From assembly GCF_003597395.2 (NCBI RefSeq), contig NC_133770.1, positions 9,867,572 to 9,931,571 of the forward strand: DNA of 64,000 bases, given 5' to 3'. Below, in pieces: positions 12,116 through 23,946 of this stretch. A model generated the notes under the pieces. That model was not told the origin of the DNA, ran no database searches, and worked only from the letters and a program-made list of their open reading frames with translations. The position numbers and the translations under genes were made by a program. Positions within the stretch are counted from its first letter, which is position 1. Every line of letters begins with the position of its first letter. This stretch comes from Chelonoidis abingdonii. Its lineage: Eukaryota; Chordata; Testudines; Testudinidae.

Positions 12116-12768
12116 TGTCACGGAGTCCCCAGGCGATGCTCTGGAACTGCTCCCCACAAAGCCAGTCAGGACTTTGGGGAGCCTCCTCTCCCTTGGAGCA
12201 GATTGTCTTCAGGGCAAGAAGCTCACACGGCTTCACCTCCAGGGTCTGACCTTGGAGCATACAGCGTATGCCCCTCCATGCACTTCCTACAGCGAGTCCA
12301 CCCAGGCGGGGTCCTGGGGAAGCCAGAGGGCCCTGCACTCCCCACTTCGCAGTCAGACGTGACTCTCAGCCAGCCAGTAAAACAAAGGTTTATTAGATGA
12401 CAGGCTCACAGTCTAAAACAGAGCTTGTAGGTACAGAGAACAGGACCCCCTCAGCCGGGTCCATCCTGGGAGCAGCAAGCCAGCCACCCACATCTGCACT
12501 CACTCCATGTCCCCAGCCAGCTCCAAACTGAAACCCCCTCCAGCCCCTCCTTTCTGGCCTTTGTCTTTTTTCCGGGCCAGGAGGTCACCTGAGCTCTTTG
12601 TTCACCTTTAGCTATCCCCTTGCAGGGGGGAAGGACCCCGGCCATTTGTTGCCAGAAGACAGAGTGTCAGCCATTTATACACACTGAAGTCTTAAGAAAT
12701 GCATTGGGGAAACTGAGGCACACACACAGTATTCAAAGGAAACATTAAAAACAGTCCCACTTGTCACA
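12116..12768 (-). mobile_element. Solo LTR with perfect 5-bp target duplication
   Basis: A 653-bp unit starting TGTCACGGAG and ending CACTTGTCACA, flanked by CACTG on both sides (12111-12115 and 12769-12773). On the minus strand it shows a TATAAA box near its start and AATAAA further on (TTTATA near 12675 and TTTATT near 12390 on the + strand), so it is read as a minus-strand LTR. No internal retroelement sequence adjoins it, so it is a recombination product (solo LTR). Confidence 0.85.
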
Positions 12769-12984
12769 CACTGACATCAGCAGATGTTTTCCCATTGACT
12801 TCAATGGGGACAGGAGCCGTGTAATTAATGTGGTGCCTCTTATTCGGTACAAACAACTGAGGGTTTCGAGCTGAAACCAGATCACTAAGGTAGTGTCTGA
12901 GGATTGACTTTTAAAGCCAGATTTGCCTCTTCGGTTATGTCATGGGGGCCCAGGACATGTTCAGTGAGCCACATTCTCCTCCTG

Positions 12985-13390
12985 CTTATAGCTCCTGGCC
13001 CGGTGCCATTTAACCTTATCAATGATGCGGAGGAAAACGTTTAATCATCACTGATAAAGTCTGCGGATGACACAAAGAAGGGAGAGTGGTAAATAATGGA
13101 GAGGCGCCATCTCTGATACAAAGAGAACCGGCTCGCTCGGTAAGCAGGGCACATGCTCCCAGTGGGATGCTGTGGCCAAATGGGCTAATGAGATCCTTGG
13201 GTACAGACACAGGGGAATCTCAAGGAGGAGCAGAGAGGTTACTTTACCTCAGGCTTTCGCCCTGGCGTGACTGCTGGAGGAATACTGTGTCCAGTTCTGG
13301 TGTCCAAGATCCAAGTGCTAGGAAGCTAAATGGGAAAGACTGTGAGGTGCACAGATACCACAGTGAGGCAGTCCCTGTGAGTAGCTTAGA
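12985..13390 (+). mobile_element. CR1 LINE ORF2 fragment, decayed
   Basis: Carries AACGTTTAATCATCACTGAT, then AAAGTCTGCGGATGACACAA, and later CAGGGGAATCTCAAGGAGGA and ACTGTGTCCAGTTCTGGTGT, which are CR1 reverse-transcriptase blocks in order. Internal deletions and frameshifts; no 3' tail. Confidence 0.75.
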
Positions 13391-13454
13391 GAGAGAGCTA
13401 AGAACTGGCTTACTGGGGCATTTTGATGGCGGGTGGAAGTGAGGGCCCATGAAC

Positions 13455-13575
13455 AGGGGGCTTGCCTGGGAATCAAGCACCCTGGGTTCAGTTACTGACT
13501 TGCTGCAACATCTTGGATGAGTCACTTTGAAGTGTCATGCCTCAGTTTCCCCATCTGTATAACGCCAATTATATC
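13455..13575 (+). repeat. MIR-like SINE
   Basis: CACCCTGGGTTCAGTTACTG is followed by GATGAGTCACTTTGAAG and CCTCAGTTTCCCCATCTGTA, the usual order of an amniote tRNA-derived SINE core. Confidence 0.7.
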
Positions 13576-14524
13576 TACCCACTTTTGATGCCTATAGTTG
13601 AAGCACTGTATATGCTCTAGCATTACTTCTTGCTTGTCATTGGCCTGGAAATGTGCTCTGGACAGCAACCTTCCTAGGGAGATTTTTGGCACTTGAAGTG
13701 CCAAAGAGAAGCTAGAAGTGCCGGCAACAACGGCCAAAGGACTGGGAAGAACTAAGGTGCAGGAAGGGGGAAAGGATCTTATCATCTCTAAACCTGTTTA
13801 CCCATCCCAATGTACACCTATTAATCCCTTCCCTGAACCTCAGGTGAGAAACCACATCCTAGTCTGGTCGCTTTCAATTTATACAGAGCGTGGGAGCATT
13901 TCCCTTCTCCTGCCTCCTCCTGGCTTAGCCACTGGGCTGTTCAGTCCCTTCGCTCACTTTGCAAAGCTGCTCCTGGAGGGCGCGTGGCTTGCTTGGGTCC
14001 TGTCACTTCTAATATCCTTCCTGGCTGCTCCTCAGAAGAGACTGAAGCCGTGGCGGCAGAGGAGATGGCAGGGCTGCGTTGACACCGTCACTGGCAGCTG
14101 GCGTTTTCTGGGCCAGGTTCAGCCGCAGGGGAAGTTGACACAGCGTCCAAGTAGTTATTGGTCTGGCTTCCAGGTTGCAATTGGCCCTGGCCATTTCAGT
14201 GCTGGAGAGGCCATTCTGGAACGGTTTTCCCCTGCTTGATGCAGAGTCTGATCCACAGGCTCCCAGCTCCTGGGGGTTTCAGGTGCGTGAATCCAGAGCT
14301 GGGCTCCTGGGCTCCTGGTTCTGTGGGTGTCTGGGCCACAATGGAGGCCAGAACCAGGCTAGATCACACAGACATAGAAAAGTCCAATTCCAAAATGTGG
14401 AAACTCCCAGCAGCCCTGGGTAAGCAGATAATGCCCCGACCCTGCACACTCCTCTGCACGGACATTCCCTGCATCCACACCTGGACTCACGGAAGTTAAC
14501 CGGGCTCCGCCTGGGAGCAGGCTT
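13576..14524. other. Upstream non-coding sequence
   Basis: A + strand frame of 173 codons (13718-14239) has no recognisable domain or family resemblance and is taken as chance. No repeat recognised. Confidence 0.4.
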
Positions 14525-14647
14525 TAGGGTGACCAGACAGCAAGAGTGAAAAATCAGGATGGAGGTGGGGGTTATTAGGAGCCTATATAAGAGAAAGATC
14601 CAAAAATCGGGACTGTCCCTATAAAATCAGGACATCTGGTCACCCTA
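14525..14647. mobile_element. TA-flanked palindromic MITE (Tc1/mariner-like), copy 1
   Basis: Flanked by TA (14525-14526 and 14646-14647), with ends GGGTGACCAGA and TCTGGTCACCC that are perfect inverted repeats of 11 bp. About 120 bp. A second copy in the opposite orientation is at 56588-56717. The superfamily is inferred from the TA duplication. Confidence 0.85.
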
Positions 14648-16184
14648 GCAGGCTTCTACTCTTATAAAATGCATCGCGGGGTGGGGGCCTCAATCTGTGG
14701 CCCGTGGTACGATGCAAGCTAAAGGCCTTTTGCTGAGTTTCTGGGGGAATGTGGTGGGCTGGTTAGCCTGGACGTGAGCCTATCTCAGAAGGTCAGGCTG
14801 CGATAACACTCTCTGCCCTAGAAACACCACGCCCGGGGCAGCAATTTGATACCACTGACCCAGAAGCCTGGAGATAAAACTCTAACCAGCTCCCAGTGTG
14901 AGAAGGGACCTGATATCCAGCTGGCACATGTCCAGCCTGTCGCCCTAGGCTGCCAGCCTTGCCTCCACGTCTCCCACCCCCAACCCTCCATCCTCCCCCA
15001 CTTGCCCTGAATTAACTTTTGCTGCTGCTGTTTGACAGGCAGCTTCTGAACCAACCCCCCTCTGTAGTGCTGATCTAAAATAAAACTATCTCCAACCTGC
15101 CGTGCTCTACTCCCAGCTCAACCCACTCCAGAGATCCACCCCGGGGGGGACTGGCAGCCAAGAACCCAAAGAGCCACCGGACGGACAGACAGATGACTTA
15201 GCGGAAGGACAACTTGCTATTTCTTCCTTCTCACCCAACTTACAGTGCTGGGATCCAGATTTCCAAAGAAATCATCCATCCCCCTGCTTTGCCTCACTTC
15301 TGAGCTCCTGGCTGGTGCTGCATTGTGCCAACTGCTTGTCAAGGTCAGTTGCAGGGAAATGCATGTTCCAAAAGGAGGCAAGTAAATCGGGTCATTGTTA
15401 AACGATTTAGCTGCATGGTGCGAGCTCACCCCTTCTTGCATTGTGTTTGCCACCCGGCCTTGGCAGCGCGGCTGAGCTGAATGTCTTTCTGTGTCTGTGG
15501 CTGGAGTCTACTGTTAACTGCAGCTGTGGTGGATGGGACGTGAGGACGCGTTGCTTTCACTGGCCAGGGCGCAAGCGCTGTATGTAAGAGTGACCTCTTG
15601 CAACATGATTCAGCCACAGTGCAGAACTATCGGTAACACAACCATAATCCGTGGACACAGCGGGCAAAGTGCACATCCCCTAGCACATCCGCGTGCCTCC
15701 CAGGTGTGGAGTGGAGCAGAGAGATGGGCACGCTTAGCTACCTGTGCATGGGTTTGAGCACTCACCTACCTGCCCCACTGCAGCCAAGGACAGGCACCCT
15801 GGGCTGTCGCAGAGGCCTATAGCTGCAGGCAGGGCAATCGCTCAGCTAAATTTGGAAAGGACTCCGTGTACTGCAGACCGAGGCTTTTTCCCACCTCGGC
15901 CTCACACCAGCTTCGGGGGCACTGCATTCCCGGTTACATAACTTTGCTCCATTAACCTTCTCCCACCCGGCCCTGCTGGGATCAATACCTTGAAAAACAT
16001 CCTGTAAGTGCACAGTGGCTGAAGTCGTGCTGAGTGGGGGGGTTGAGGGGGGCTGCTTAACGAGACATCCACAATGAGGAACAAAACACCAAGCACACCC
16101 TCCGAGTGGGTTAAAATTAGACAGTGCAAAGCAAAGGCACTTTGATCATAAGACGTGGTCTTGCACAGCAGGCAGGACGACACA
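14648..16184. other. Upstream non-coding sequence
   Basis: No repeat or exon that I can name. The + frame at 15102-15401 has no family resemblance. Confidence 0.4.
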
Positions 16185-16390
16185 CAATGGGGCCTAGTGG
16201 CTAGTGCGCCAGATTGGAACTCAAGCGATCCAGGTTCTACTCCTGGCTCTTGGGCTCTTGAGCAAGTCACTTCCCAGTGCTGTGCCTCGGTTTCCCTACC
16301 TGTCAAGTGGGATAGTGGTGCTGACCTTTGCGGGGCAAGTTGAGCTGCGTGGCTGACAAGTGCAATGTCACTGCTGACCCTGTCTCAGAA
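16185..16390 (+). mobile_element. tRNA-derived SINE
   Basis: An A-box-like GGCCTAGTGGCTAGTGCG and a B-box-like CAGGTTCTACTCC lie about 35 bp apart. They are followed by GAGCAAGTCACTTCCC and CCTCGGTTTCCCTACCTGTC. This order identifies a pol III-transcribed SINE. Confidence 0.8.
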
Positions 16391-17249
16391 GAGAAAAGGC
16401 ACAGGACCCTATTGTAATGATCCAGGCCACTCAGTGATTGCCAAGGGCCATCCAGCTGCCAATACGCCATCTCCAGCTAGCAGTGGGTTCTGCATGGTTC
16501 ACAATAACAAGGCAGCAGTATTCAGTTTATTGTGATCACTGCAGCAGGGGCCAAAATCTACCCTGATTTATACCCATGCAACCTCCCTGGCAGCACCACT
16601 GAAGGCTGCAGGGGACCCCGGGGGACAGAATTGGGCCCGGATACCGTCCTGTTCTTACATAAGGCACAAAACTGCAAGAGCCTCACTGCAGAGTCACAGC
16701 AACCAGTGCTGGAAAATAGCTGCCGTGTTAGGGCACTGAATCCCCCTGACTGTGCCTTCGCTGTATTCCCCGGGGCTTTCGTCTGGTTGTGAATGTGCCC
16801 ATCCCTTGGGAGACTGTGCCACCTTGCTGACAGGAAGCCCAACCTGCTATTCCAGCTGAATGTCCCTTTTTCCCAGCCAGACCCCTCGTTCTCTGCTGCG
16901 GGATGTCCAGCCAGTCTCCTCAGCCTTTCTTCATGGCAATTGTTTGGAGACTGTTAGCCCATGTCACCCCCACGCGCAGATACATGCTGAGTGCCACGAG
17001 GCGCCCCCGAGGCCCATGGCGACTCTCCCAGGAGCAAAGCTGGGGAATGAGTGTAGGTGGCCTCCCACTGATCTGGGAAGGAGGTGCCTGGGACTGAACC
17101 CAGGCTCCCAGTGGTGTCAGCCCAAACTGCACTGACTTTGCATCATCTCCCGTCAGCATCACTTCTCAGCAGGTTCTTTGACTCCTCTTTCCTGCCTGGC
17201 CTAGGCACGGAGATGACCCTCTTCCCCCCGCTATCCCCGGTTCATTGCC

Positions 17250-17602
17250 CAGGGTTGCCAACTTGGTAATATTTAAAAACTGGACACTCCAGCAGGAGTG
17301 CGGAACCTCTCCTGCCCCGTCTCTTCCCCTTGAGACCCTGCCCCCTTCCACTCTTTTCCCCTCCCACCCCCAACGCGCCTGCCCCGGTCAGGAGGGACTT
17401 GCCTGTGGAGCTGGGGCTGGGAGCTGCAGCCGCTCAATGGAGGTAGGAGGCGGCCCTGGCTGAGTAGGGGCTGGAGCAGGTGATGACTCGGTGTCTCCTC
17501 TGCTCACAGTAACCGGACTTTGGGGGTCCTGTCAGTAAATCTGACCGGACACTGTCAGGTCCCTTTTCAACCGGACTTTCCGGTTGAGAATCAGGCAACT
17601 GG
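17250..17602. mobile_element. Non-autonomous DNA repeat with GGGTTGCCAA end, copy 1
   Basis: Starts CAGGGTTGCCAACTTGGTAA and ends CAGGCAACTGG, an imperfect inverted repeat. It carries ATATTTAAAAACTGGACACT near the left end and ATCTGACCGGACACTGTCAG near the right end. The same blocks in the same order occur at 48588-49010. The family name is not known to me. Confidence 0.7.
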
Positions 17603-18104
17603 CCACCGTATTGTTGCCACTCTGCTCCTCCAGCTGCACACGCGGAGCATCTCGCAGTCTTTCATTCCTCCTCACAGCCCCAAGGGGTGGCAGGAAAATG
17701 CCGTTGGCCCCATTTAACCAGTGGGCAGAGGAGCATGGAGATAGCAAGGGCTCTCCCCGCAAGGGGACGCAGGCGTCCCAGCGCTCACCGCCACAGCAGC
17801 TAGCTTCCAGGCACCCCGTGGCATTCACAGCCCCGAGTCGGCATCCCCAGGCATTGTAGGGGGACATAGAATGTGCGACACAGATGCCAGCGAGCTGAGT
17901 GGGGTGCTGCTGAAGCAAGCCAGCGGGAAATGCCCAGACACTGGGTGGAGCCTAAGCACTGCTCCTCCAGGGTAGCTAAGGCTTTTAGCTCTGGGTTGGA
18001 GGGAGGCACCCTCCTCCACTTGGGCTTCTTAGCTATAAACCCTCCAGAAGGCAGGAGCCTAAGCCAGATCGGTCCTGTATCCTGTGGGAGAGAGCCCTGC
18101 GATA

Positions 18105-18260
18105 GCCCCTAGCCTGGTGGGTAGGCACTCAGCTGGGAAGCGGTAGCCCTGTTTTCCAATCCTGTTCTGCCTGATCTGGAGCCAGAATTTGAACCCAGAT
18201 CTTCCAGCTGACTGCCCAAATCGCTGGCCCCTCGGGTATTCTTCTCTCCTGCTGAAGCTT
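18105..18260. repeat. tRNA-derived SINE relic
   Basis: GGTGGGTAGGCACTCAGCTG, later GAATTTGAACCCAGATCTTC. The two promoter-like boxes are in opposite orientations, giving a palindromic SINE of the kind common in turtles. A similar relic, TGGTGGTTAGGGCATGCTGC, follows at about 18315-18440. Confidence 0.55.
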
Positions 18261-19299
18261 CCCATTCATTATGCCTGGGGTGAGAGAGCAGGTGAGAAAA
18301 GAAGACAGGCCTATTGCCTGGTGGTTAGGGCATGCTGCTGGCATGCGGGAGAGTCAGACTTGTGGCTCTGCTCCAGACGGGCTTCAAACTTGAGTCGCCT
18401 AGCTCCGAGGAAGTGTGCGAACCCCTGGGTACAATGAGATGTACACACACTCCCCGCCTGCTCCGGAAATTCCTCATCTGGCTGCCCCTGGCAGCCTTTT
18501 GTGCATGGCCTGTTCCGTGTTCTGAGCACACCTGCAGGAGAGAGACCCAGGGGAAGGCGTCGTCGGAGAAAGGCCATAGGCATGACCTCAGTGCTGAGTG
18601 ATAAGGCAGCGTCAGGACTGAAGTGGCTTTGTCTAGGCCCATTAGCAGACACTTAGGTTGCCTATGGGGCTGTTCCTGGAGGAGATTTGGGAGTAGTTTA
18701 GTTTGCAGCTGAGCGGGAATTTTGAGGTGCTCGGGGGCACCTAAATGTTGGACTGAGAGTGGCCATGGATATGGCTCTGAAAGTCTTGCCCAAGGCTACA
18801 CAGGAAACCTGCAGCAGAGGAGGAACCTGACATCAGGTCTTGCACATTCTAGGCTAACCACTGGCCCATCATTCCTTCCTCCGCATTTGGGCTGAATGGG
18901 AAGGAGGTTTCAGACCAGGTCCAAAGGCTCCTGTGGATTTCACTGGGCTTTGGATTGGGCCCCAGATGAACCCCTTCACCAAGCCAAGCTGCAGGTTGAC
19001 CCACGCTTTTGGTGCAGAGACTGATCTGCCATTACTGGACCAAAGAGAGGCTCCAGCTTTTAAAAATTCAGTAAAATAAAATAAAAAAATAACCCACCAG
19101 AGGCAAAAGCTTTACACATCAGACTTTAAATCAGGGGCCGCCAGACATTGTTTTTATTTTATTGCTGCTCACACATGCAGGCCCCTTCCTGCTCCCCTTT
19201 AAAGTTCACTCTGCTAATGTTACTGAGTCCACTGCTCCTCCGCCGATCTCTGTTTTCTGCATCTCCCTGCCAGGTACCCCAGGGGGGCTTCCAGCTAAG

Positions 19300-19715
19300 C
19301 ACATCTCCCTGCCTGAGGCATGAGCCTTTCGGCTCACCTGCCTATGGTTCATCAGGGGCTGGCTGCTGAGTCTGGCCCATATGCTCAGGGAGTAACTGAT
19401 TGCCAGATTTGGAGTCAGGCAGGAATTTTCCCCAGGTCAGACTGGCAGAGACCCTGGGGGCTTTTTTCCTTCCTCTGCAGCAGGGGCACAGGTCACTTTC
19501 TGGTCTGAACTAGAGTAAGTGCTGGATTCTCTGTAACTTGACATCTGTAGATCATGATTTGAGGACTTGAGTAACTCAGCCAGAGGTCAGGGGTCCGTTA
19601 CAGGAGTGGGTGGGTGAGCTTCTATGGCCTGCGTTGTGCAGGAGGTCAGACTAGATGGTCACGATGGCCCCTTCTGGCCTTAAAGTCTATGAGCCTATGA
19701 GACTCAGCTGCTGTA
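19300..19715 (+). mobile_element. CR1 LINE 3' end
   Basis: Ends GGAGGTCAGACTAGATGG, then CCCCTTCTGGCCTTAAAG, then TCTATGAG repeats. Upstream is the body TTTTCCCCAGGTCAGACTGG. The same subfamily recurs at 39500-39650, sharing GGAGTGGGTGGGTGAG. Confidence 0.85.
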
Positions 19716-20178
19716 ATGGAGGCAATTGAGTCACTGAATGAGTGACTCTGCTAACTGGGGAGGGGAGAAATTCACCAGCTACTGCTATGTGTACACAGCT
19801 CCTGGCTCCCAGCCCGGGTTAGCAGGTGTGGGCTAGCAGGGCTTGCACTGGCGTGCTAAGAAGAGACAGCATTGAAGTTGCAGCTCGGCCAGAACCAAAC
19901 TCCGAGTCCCATTGCCGTAGGCAGTGTGAGGAAGAGACAGTCCCTGCCCCACAGAGCTTACAACAGCGGGAGACCAGCCACAGAAAGGGAGTGGAAGGAA
20001 GTGCCCTGTGACAGATGGGTAACTGAGGCACAGAGAGAGGCAGTAACTTGCCCAAGATCACCGAACGCCGTCCTGCCTCTTGTCAGTTTTGACTGAACAA
20101 GCAACTCTGCCCTTAGCCATTCCCTCAGCGGTGCCTGGACAAATGATGCCTGGAAGGTGATCGTGTTATCAGACAAGC

Positions 20179-21104
20179 TGTCATGGTATAATTCCCCAAT
20201 CTGAACCTTAGAGTCCAAAAGATGTGGTACCAGCATGAATTTCCCTAAGCTTAATTACCAACTTAGGTCTTGTAGCGCTGCCACCAACCAGGACTTGGAG
20301 TGCCTAGTACACTCTGGTCCCCCCAAAACCTTCCCCGGGGACCCCCAAGACCCAGACCCTCTGGATCTTAACACAAGGAAAGTAAACCCTTTCCCTCACC
20401 GCTGCCTCTCCCTGGGTTACCCTGGAAGATCACCGTGATTCAAACTCCTTGAATCTTAAAACAGAGGAATTCCACCTCCACCTCTCCCCTCTTCCCCTCA
20501 CCCAGAGGCAATACAGATTCAAGCTCCGTGAATCTAAAACAAATAGGAAATTTACCTTTCCCCCCCCACCCTCTCTTTCCCTTCTCCCACCAATTCCCTA
20601 GTGAGTACAGACTCAGTTCCTTAGCCTTAACAAGGGGAAAGAAATCATTTAGTCTTTTAAAAGAAAAGCTTTTAATAAAAGAAAGAAAAAGTAAGAAATT
20701 TCTGTAAATTCAAGATGGAATATTACAGGGTCTTTCAGCTCATAGACACTAGAGAGAAAACCTCCCCCCCAGCACAATACAAATTAAAATACTTCAGCAA
20801 ACTACACATTTGCAAATAAGAAAACAATCAAAAGACTAAACCCCTTTCTCCTGATACTTACTAAAATTAGAACAGAAGAGATTTTTTCAGAAAGATTGGA
20901 GGAATCTGCTTACATGTCTGGTCCCTCTCAGAACCCAGAGAGAACACGGACAAAGGACAAAGAACACACACAAAAGCTTCCCTCCATCCAGATTTGAAAG
21001 TGTCTTGTCTTCTGATTGGTCTTCTGGTCAGGTGTTCTGGTTCACTGTTTGTTAACCCTTTACAGGTGAAAGAGACAGTAACCCTTAGCGATCTGTTTAT
21101 GACA
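20179..21104 (-). mobile_element. Solo LTR with perfect 5-bp target duplication
   Basis: A 926-bp unit with TG...CA ends (TGTCATGGTATAATTCCCC and TGTTTATGACA), flanked by CAAGC on both sides (20174-20178 and 21105-21109). It shares ordered blocks with 24930-25793 (TTTGAAAGT.TCTTGTC, TTAACCCTTTACAGGT), so the two are one family. Orientation is tentative and rests on the TATAAAGGG seen on the minus strand of the sister copy. Confidence 0.85.
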
Positions 21105-21659
21105 CAAGCAAATATGCTCAGAGCAGTTACAAGCTGGTCACTAAATCTCTCCAAGCCATTGGAAACCACATTGCAGTCATACCTGCCCTGCGAGATCCCA
21201 CTCTAGCAGGCCTTAAAGCAAGGGTTGGGTAGATCAGCCATGGGGAAGGGGTGCGTTTAGATACAAATGTTCCAGTCTCTGATCCCAGAACAGGGAGTGG
21301 GGAATGCAACATACAGGAGTCCCACTTGGTCATGATGGCTCTGGAAGCTCTAAGTCTATCCCTGAAAAATGTGACCCAGTTTAACATAACAAGATACATA
21401 TAAAAACTCTCATCTCCTTCCCTAGACTAAATTGCTTAACAACGCAGAGGATACTACCAGGGACCTGCTGCACATAACGCATTGTCACTGGTAACCATGT
21501 ATTGCCTGTATATTGACAATGATACCAAGTACATTACCACTGTTCACAGCTGTCAACACACACTACACTGCCAGTGAGGCAATAGCTTCTTGTCCATGAC
21601 TATGTACTACCAGCTGTGTCCAGTATCTAGCATCCAACATACTGTGTGGTTATCAGCTA

Positions 21660-21828
21660 CACACACAGAATATCACAGTTGGAAAGGACCTCAGGAGGTA
21701 TCCAGTCCAACCCCCTGCTCAAAGTAGGACCAATCCCCAGTCCTCTAAGGGGCTCCCACAAGGGCTGAACTCACAACCCTGGGTTTAGCAGGCTAATGCT
21801 CAACCCACTGAGCTATCCCTCCCCCTAT
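21660..21828 (-). mobile_element. tRNA-derived SINE with CR1-type tail
   Basis: On the minus strand it begins GGGATAGCTCAGTGGGTTGA (A box) and has GGGTTGTGAGTTCAGCCC (B box). It then ends in the CR1-like CCTGAGGTCCTTTCCAACTG tail. This is the turtle pol III SINE structure. Confidence 0.85.
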
Positions 21829-23800
21829 GGGGAAGTGTCTTGCCATGGGACTTACTAGCACAGAACCAGTTGATGATGTGGAAAGGGAGTAGCAGAGCAT
21901 AGTAGCTCTCTGCCAGTTTCCTGATACATCTTAAACTACCCAGACTCGTTAATTTTTATTATGGCATCTTCCAAAGGCCTCAGTCAGAAATCAGGGCCCC
22001 ATCCTTCTAGATGCTGCACAGACACAGAGAAACACAGGGCCTGGGACAAGAGATTCAGACCTGTTCAGAGGGGTTTTACCCACCAGATCCTGCCTTGAGT
22101 ATTTCTGGGGAACCCCAGGCTAAGTGGAATGGCCAGACGTTTCCACATTTGATTGCCAACATTAGGCACCAGAAAACATGCCTTAGCCCTACACAAGTGG
22201 CCCCTTTCTTTAAGAATTGCTAAGCTCCCCACAGCTCTCCCTGACTTCAGTGTTTAGCGCAATAATTCTGCCTAGGTTAGGACTCTCCTGCATGATCCCT
22301 CCATCGTGTGCCAGTCACAGTTTCCCATCTGTGCCAGAGTCCACAAAGGATGATGACTCTGTTACAGCTCTAGCAGAGAGCCTGGCTCTGGAGATCCCAA
22401 GTTAAAATCCCCAGTGCTGGCCAAGGTTGCAGCTCTGATCCTTTCACGCTCCATGCCTGTCTGCCCCTGTGGGGATCGGAGGACTGCAGTCTGCTTCTGG
22501 TGCCAGCATACTGTGGGAGGGGCATCGTCACAGGGCAGGGCCTGGACACACACAGTCCTACGTGCCTTCGAAAACAATGTCTGTGCCTAGACGATTTCCC
22601 AGCTGCGGGTTTGTGATCTTTAGCTTCATTGTGGCAAGTCCTCTGCAAGGAAAAGCACCAATACAGGTGAGTAGGGGAGAAACAGTTTAAATGAAAGGAA
22701 GTGGCCAGAGGCCAAGCAATGTAATCTCTTGAGGCAAAGAATCCCAACCTATGGTTCTGTGAGGTACATGTAATTCAAGGCTCCCACAATATCCATCCAT
22801 TAGGTAGGTGTTCCATGCCCTCTGCCTGTATCCCAGAAGTACCCAGTACTCATATAAGAAGGCAGCATGGTCCAGAGGATTATCCACTAGACTGGGAGTC
22901 GGGTGAGCTGGGTTCTGTGCCGGGGGATGATGATCCCTGCCTTCTAGTACAAAGAGCCCTGAGATCTAGGGATGAAAAGTACCACCCAGTAAATGAAGTA
23001 GAGGCTAGAGCTAGTCCTCGGGGGGGGGGGAGAGAGATAAAACAGGGGACCTCCTCCTTCCGAGCAGCTGGGAAGGGATGGCAGAGAGGCTGTTACTTTG
23101 CAACGGCATATGGTGGGGTTCTGCTGTGGCTCACTATCTGGCCATATCCAGATGAGGAAGCTGGCCTAAGCTGATCAGCCACGGCTTGGAGAAAAGGGAT
23201 AAGAGCCAAGTGCTCTGCAACACTAGGGTGCTGAATGCAATGTGCCACTGACTGCGCTAGCTCCCAGCAGAAGGCGGCATGGGCAGTGACTGACTGCAAG
23301 GGGATTTTGCAGTGGTGAGGCACATTAGAGTCGTGATATCATATCGGACAATAAGGTGAATCCCATCCCCTGGGATATTTAAAACCAGACTGGCCCAAGC
23401 ACTGTAAGGAGCAACGTTGCTCCATCAGAAAGAGCAAACACATGACCAAATAGCCCCTCTGATTTCTGTGGTCGCATGGTCTGCTGGAGACGGGGTGGAA
23501 TAGATGGACCATTCTTCTGTTGAGTTTAGCAGCTACTGTGTTCAAAAAATAAAGGCAGGCTGGAATCACAGTGCTGAGGAATTTCCCCTTCTTGTTCAGG
23601 AAGGGTAGTAGAAGGATATGCCAGCCCAGGAGTGGTAGGTAAAGGAGCCCATCACCTGGTAGAACACTGCAGACAAAAGACAACAAAATGGATCCTGCTC
23701 TCCAGTTTCAAGTCATTCACGTGTAATGAGATCCCACGCACCGTGTGGGTGTGAGCAGCTATGGACACCAAACTTTTCCTTTCCTTTTTTTCTTTGCCAG
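21829..23800. other. HHATL 5' flank / first intron
   Basis: Holds a SINE relic at about 22860-22990 (TGGTCCAGAGGATTATCCAC) and otherwise unique-looking sequence. The non-coding first exon and promoter of HHATL must lie here or further upstream; no TATA box or CpG island could be assigned. Confidence 0.5.
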
Positions 23801-23946
23801 ATCTGGAGACCCTTGGCTGTTGGGGTGATAACCCACCAACATGGGTATTAAAGCAATGTTACCGAGCTATGAGCTGGGTTTCTACGCTCTGATCCTGACT
23901 TGTGCAGTGGTGTACAGTGGAAATGGGATCTTTGAGGCATCGAGAG
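23801..23946 (+). CDS. HHATL: HHATL coding exon 1 (5' UTR end plus residues 1-35)
   Basis: A pyrimidine-rich acceptor ending at 23800 precedes 40 nt of 5' UTR, then ATG at 23841. The coding part (106 nt, ending in phase 1) begins [20 protein letters not shown] and runs through a hydrophobic segment to FEASR. The donor is GTAATT at 23947. The start is chosen because it matches the known MGxK N-terminus of HHATL proteins and is the first ATG of the exon. The acceptor upstream of the ATG means that at least one non-coding exon lies 5' of here; its position is not identified. Confidence 0.93.

Noticed and set aside
13718..14239. 173-residue + strand frame upstream of HHATL
   Set aside because: No splice context or motif, and amino-acid order looks random. 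Kept only as non-coding sequence.
1..23800. An undescribed biological system or gene cluster upstream
   Set aside because: The long frames are explained by repeats or look like chance, and no set of related genes is present.
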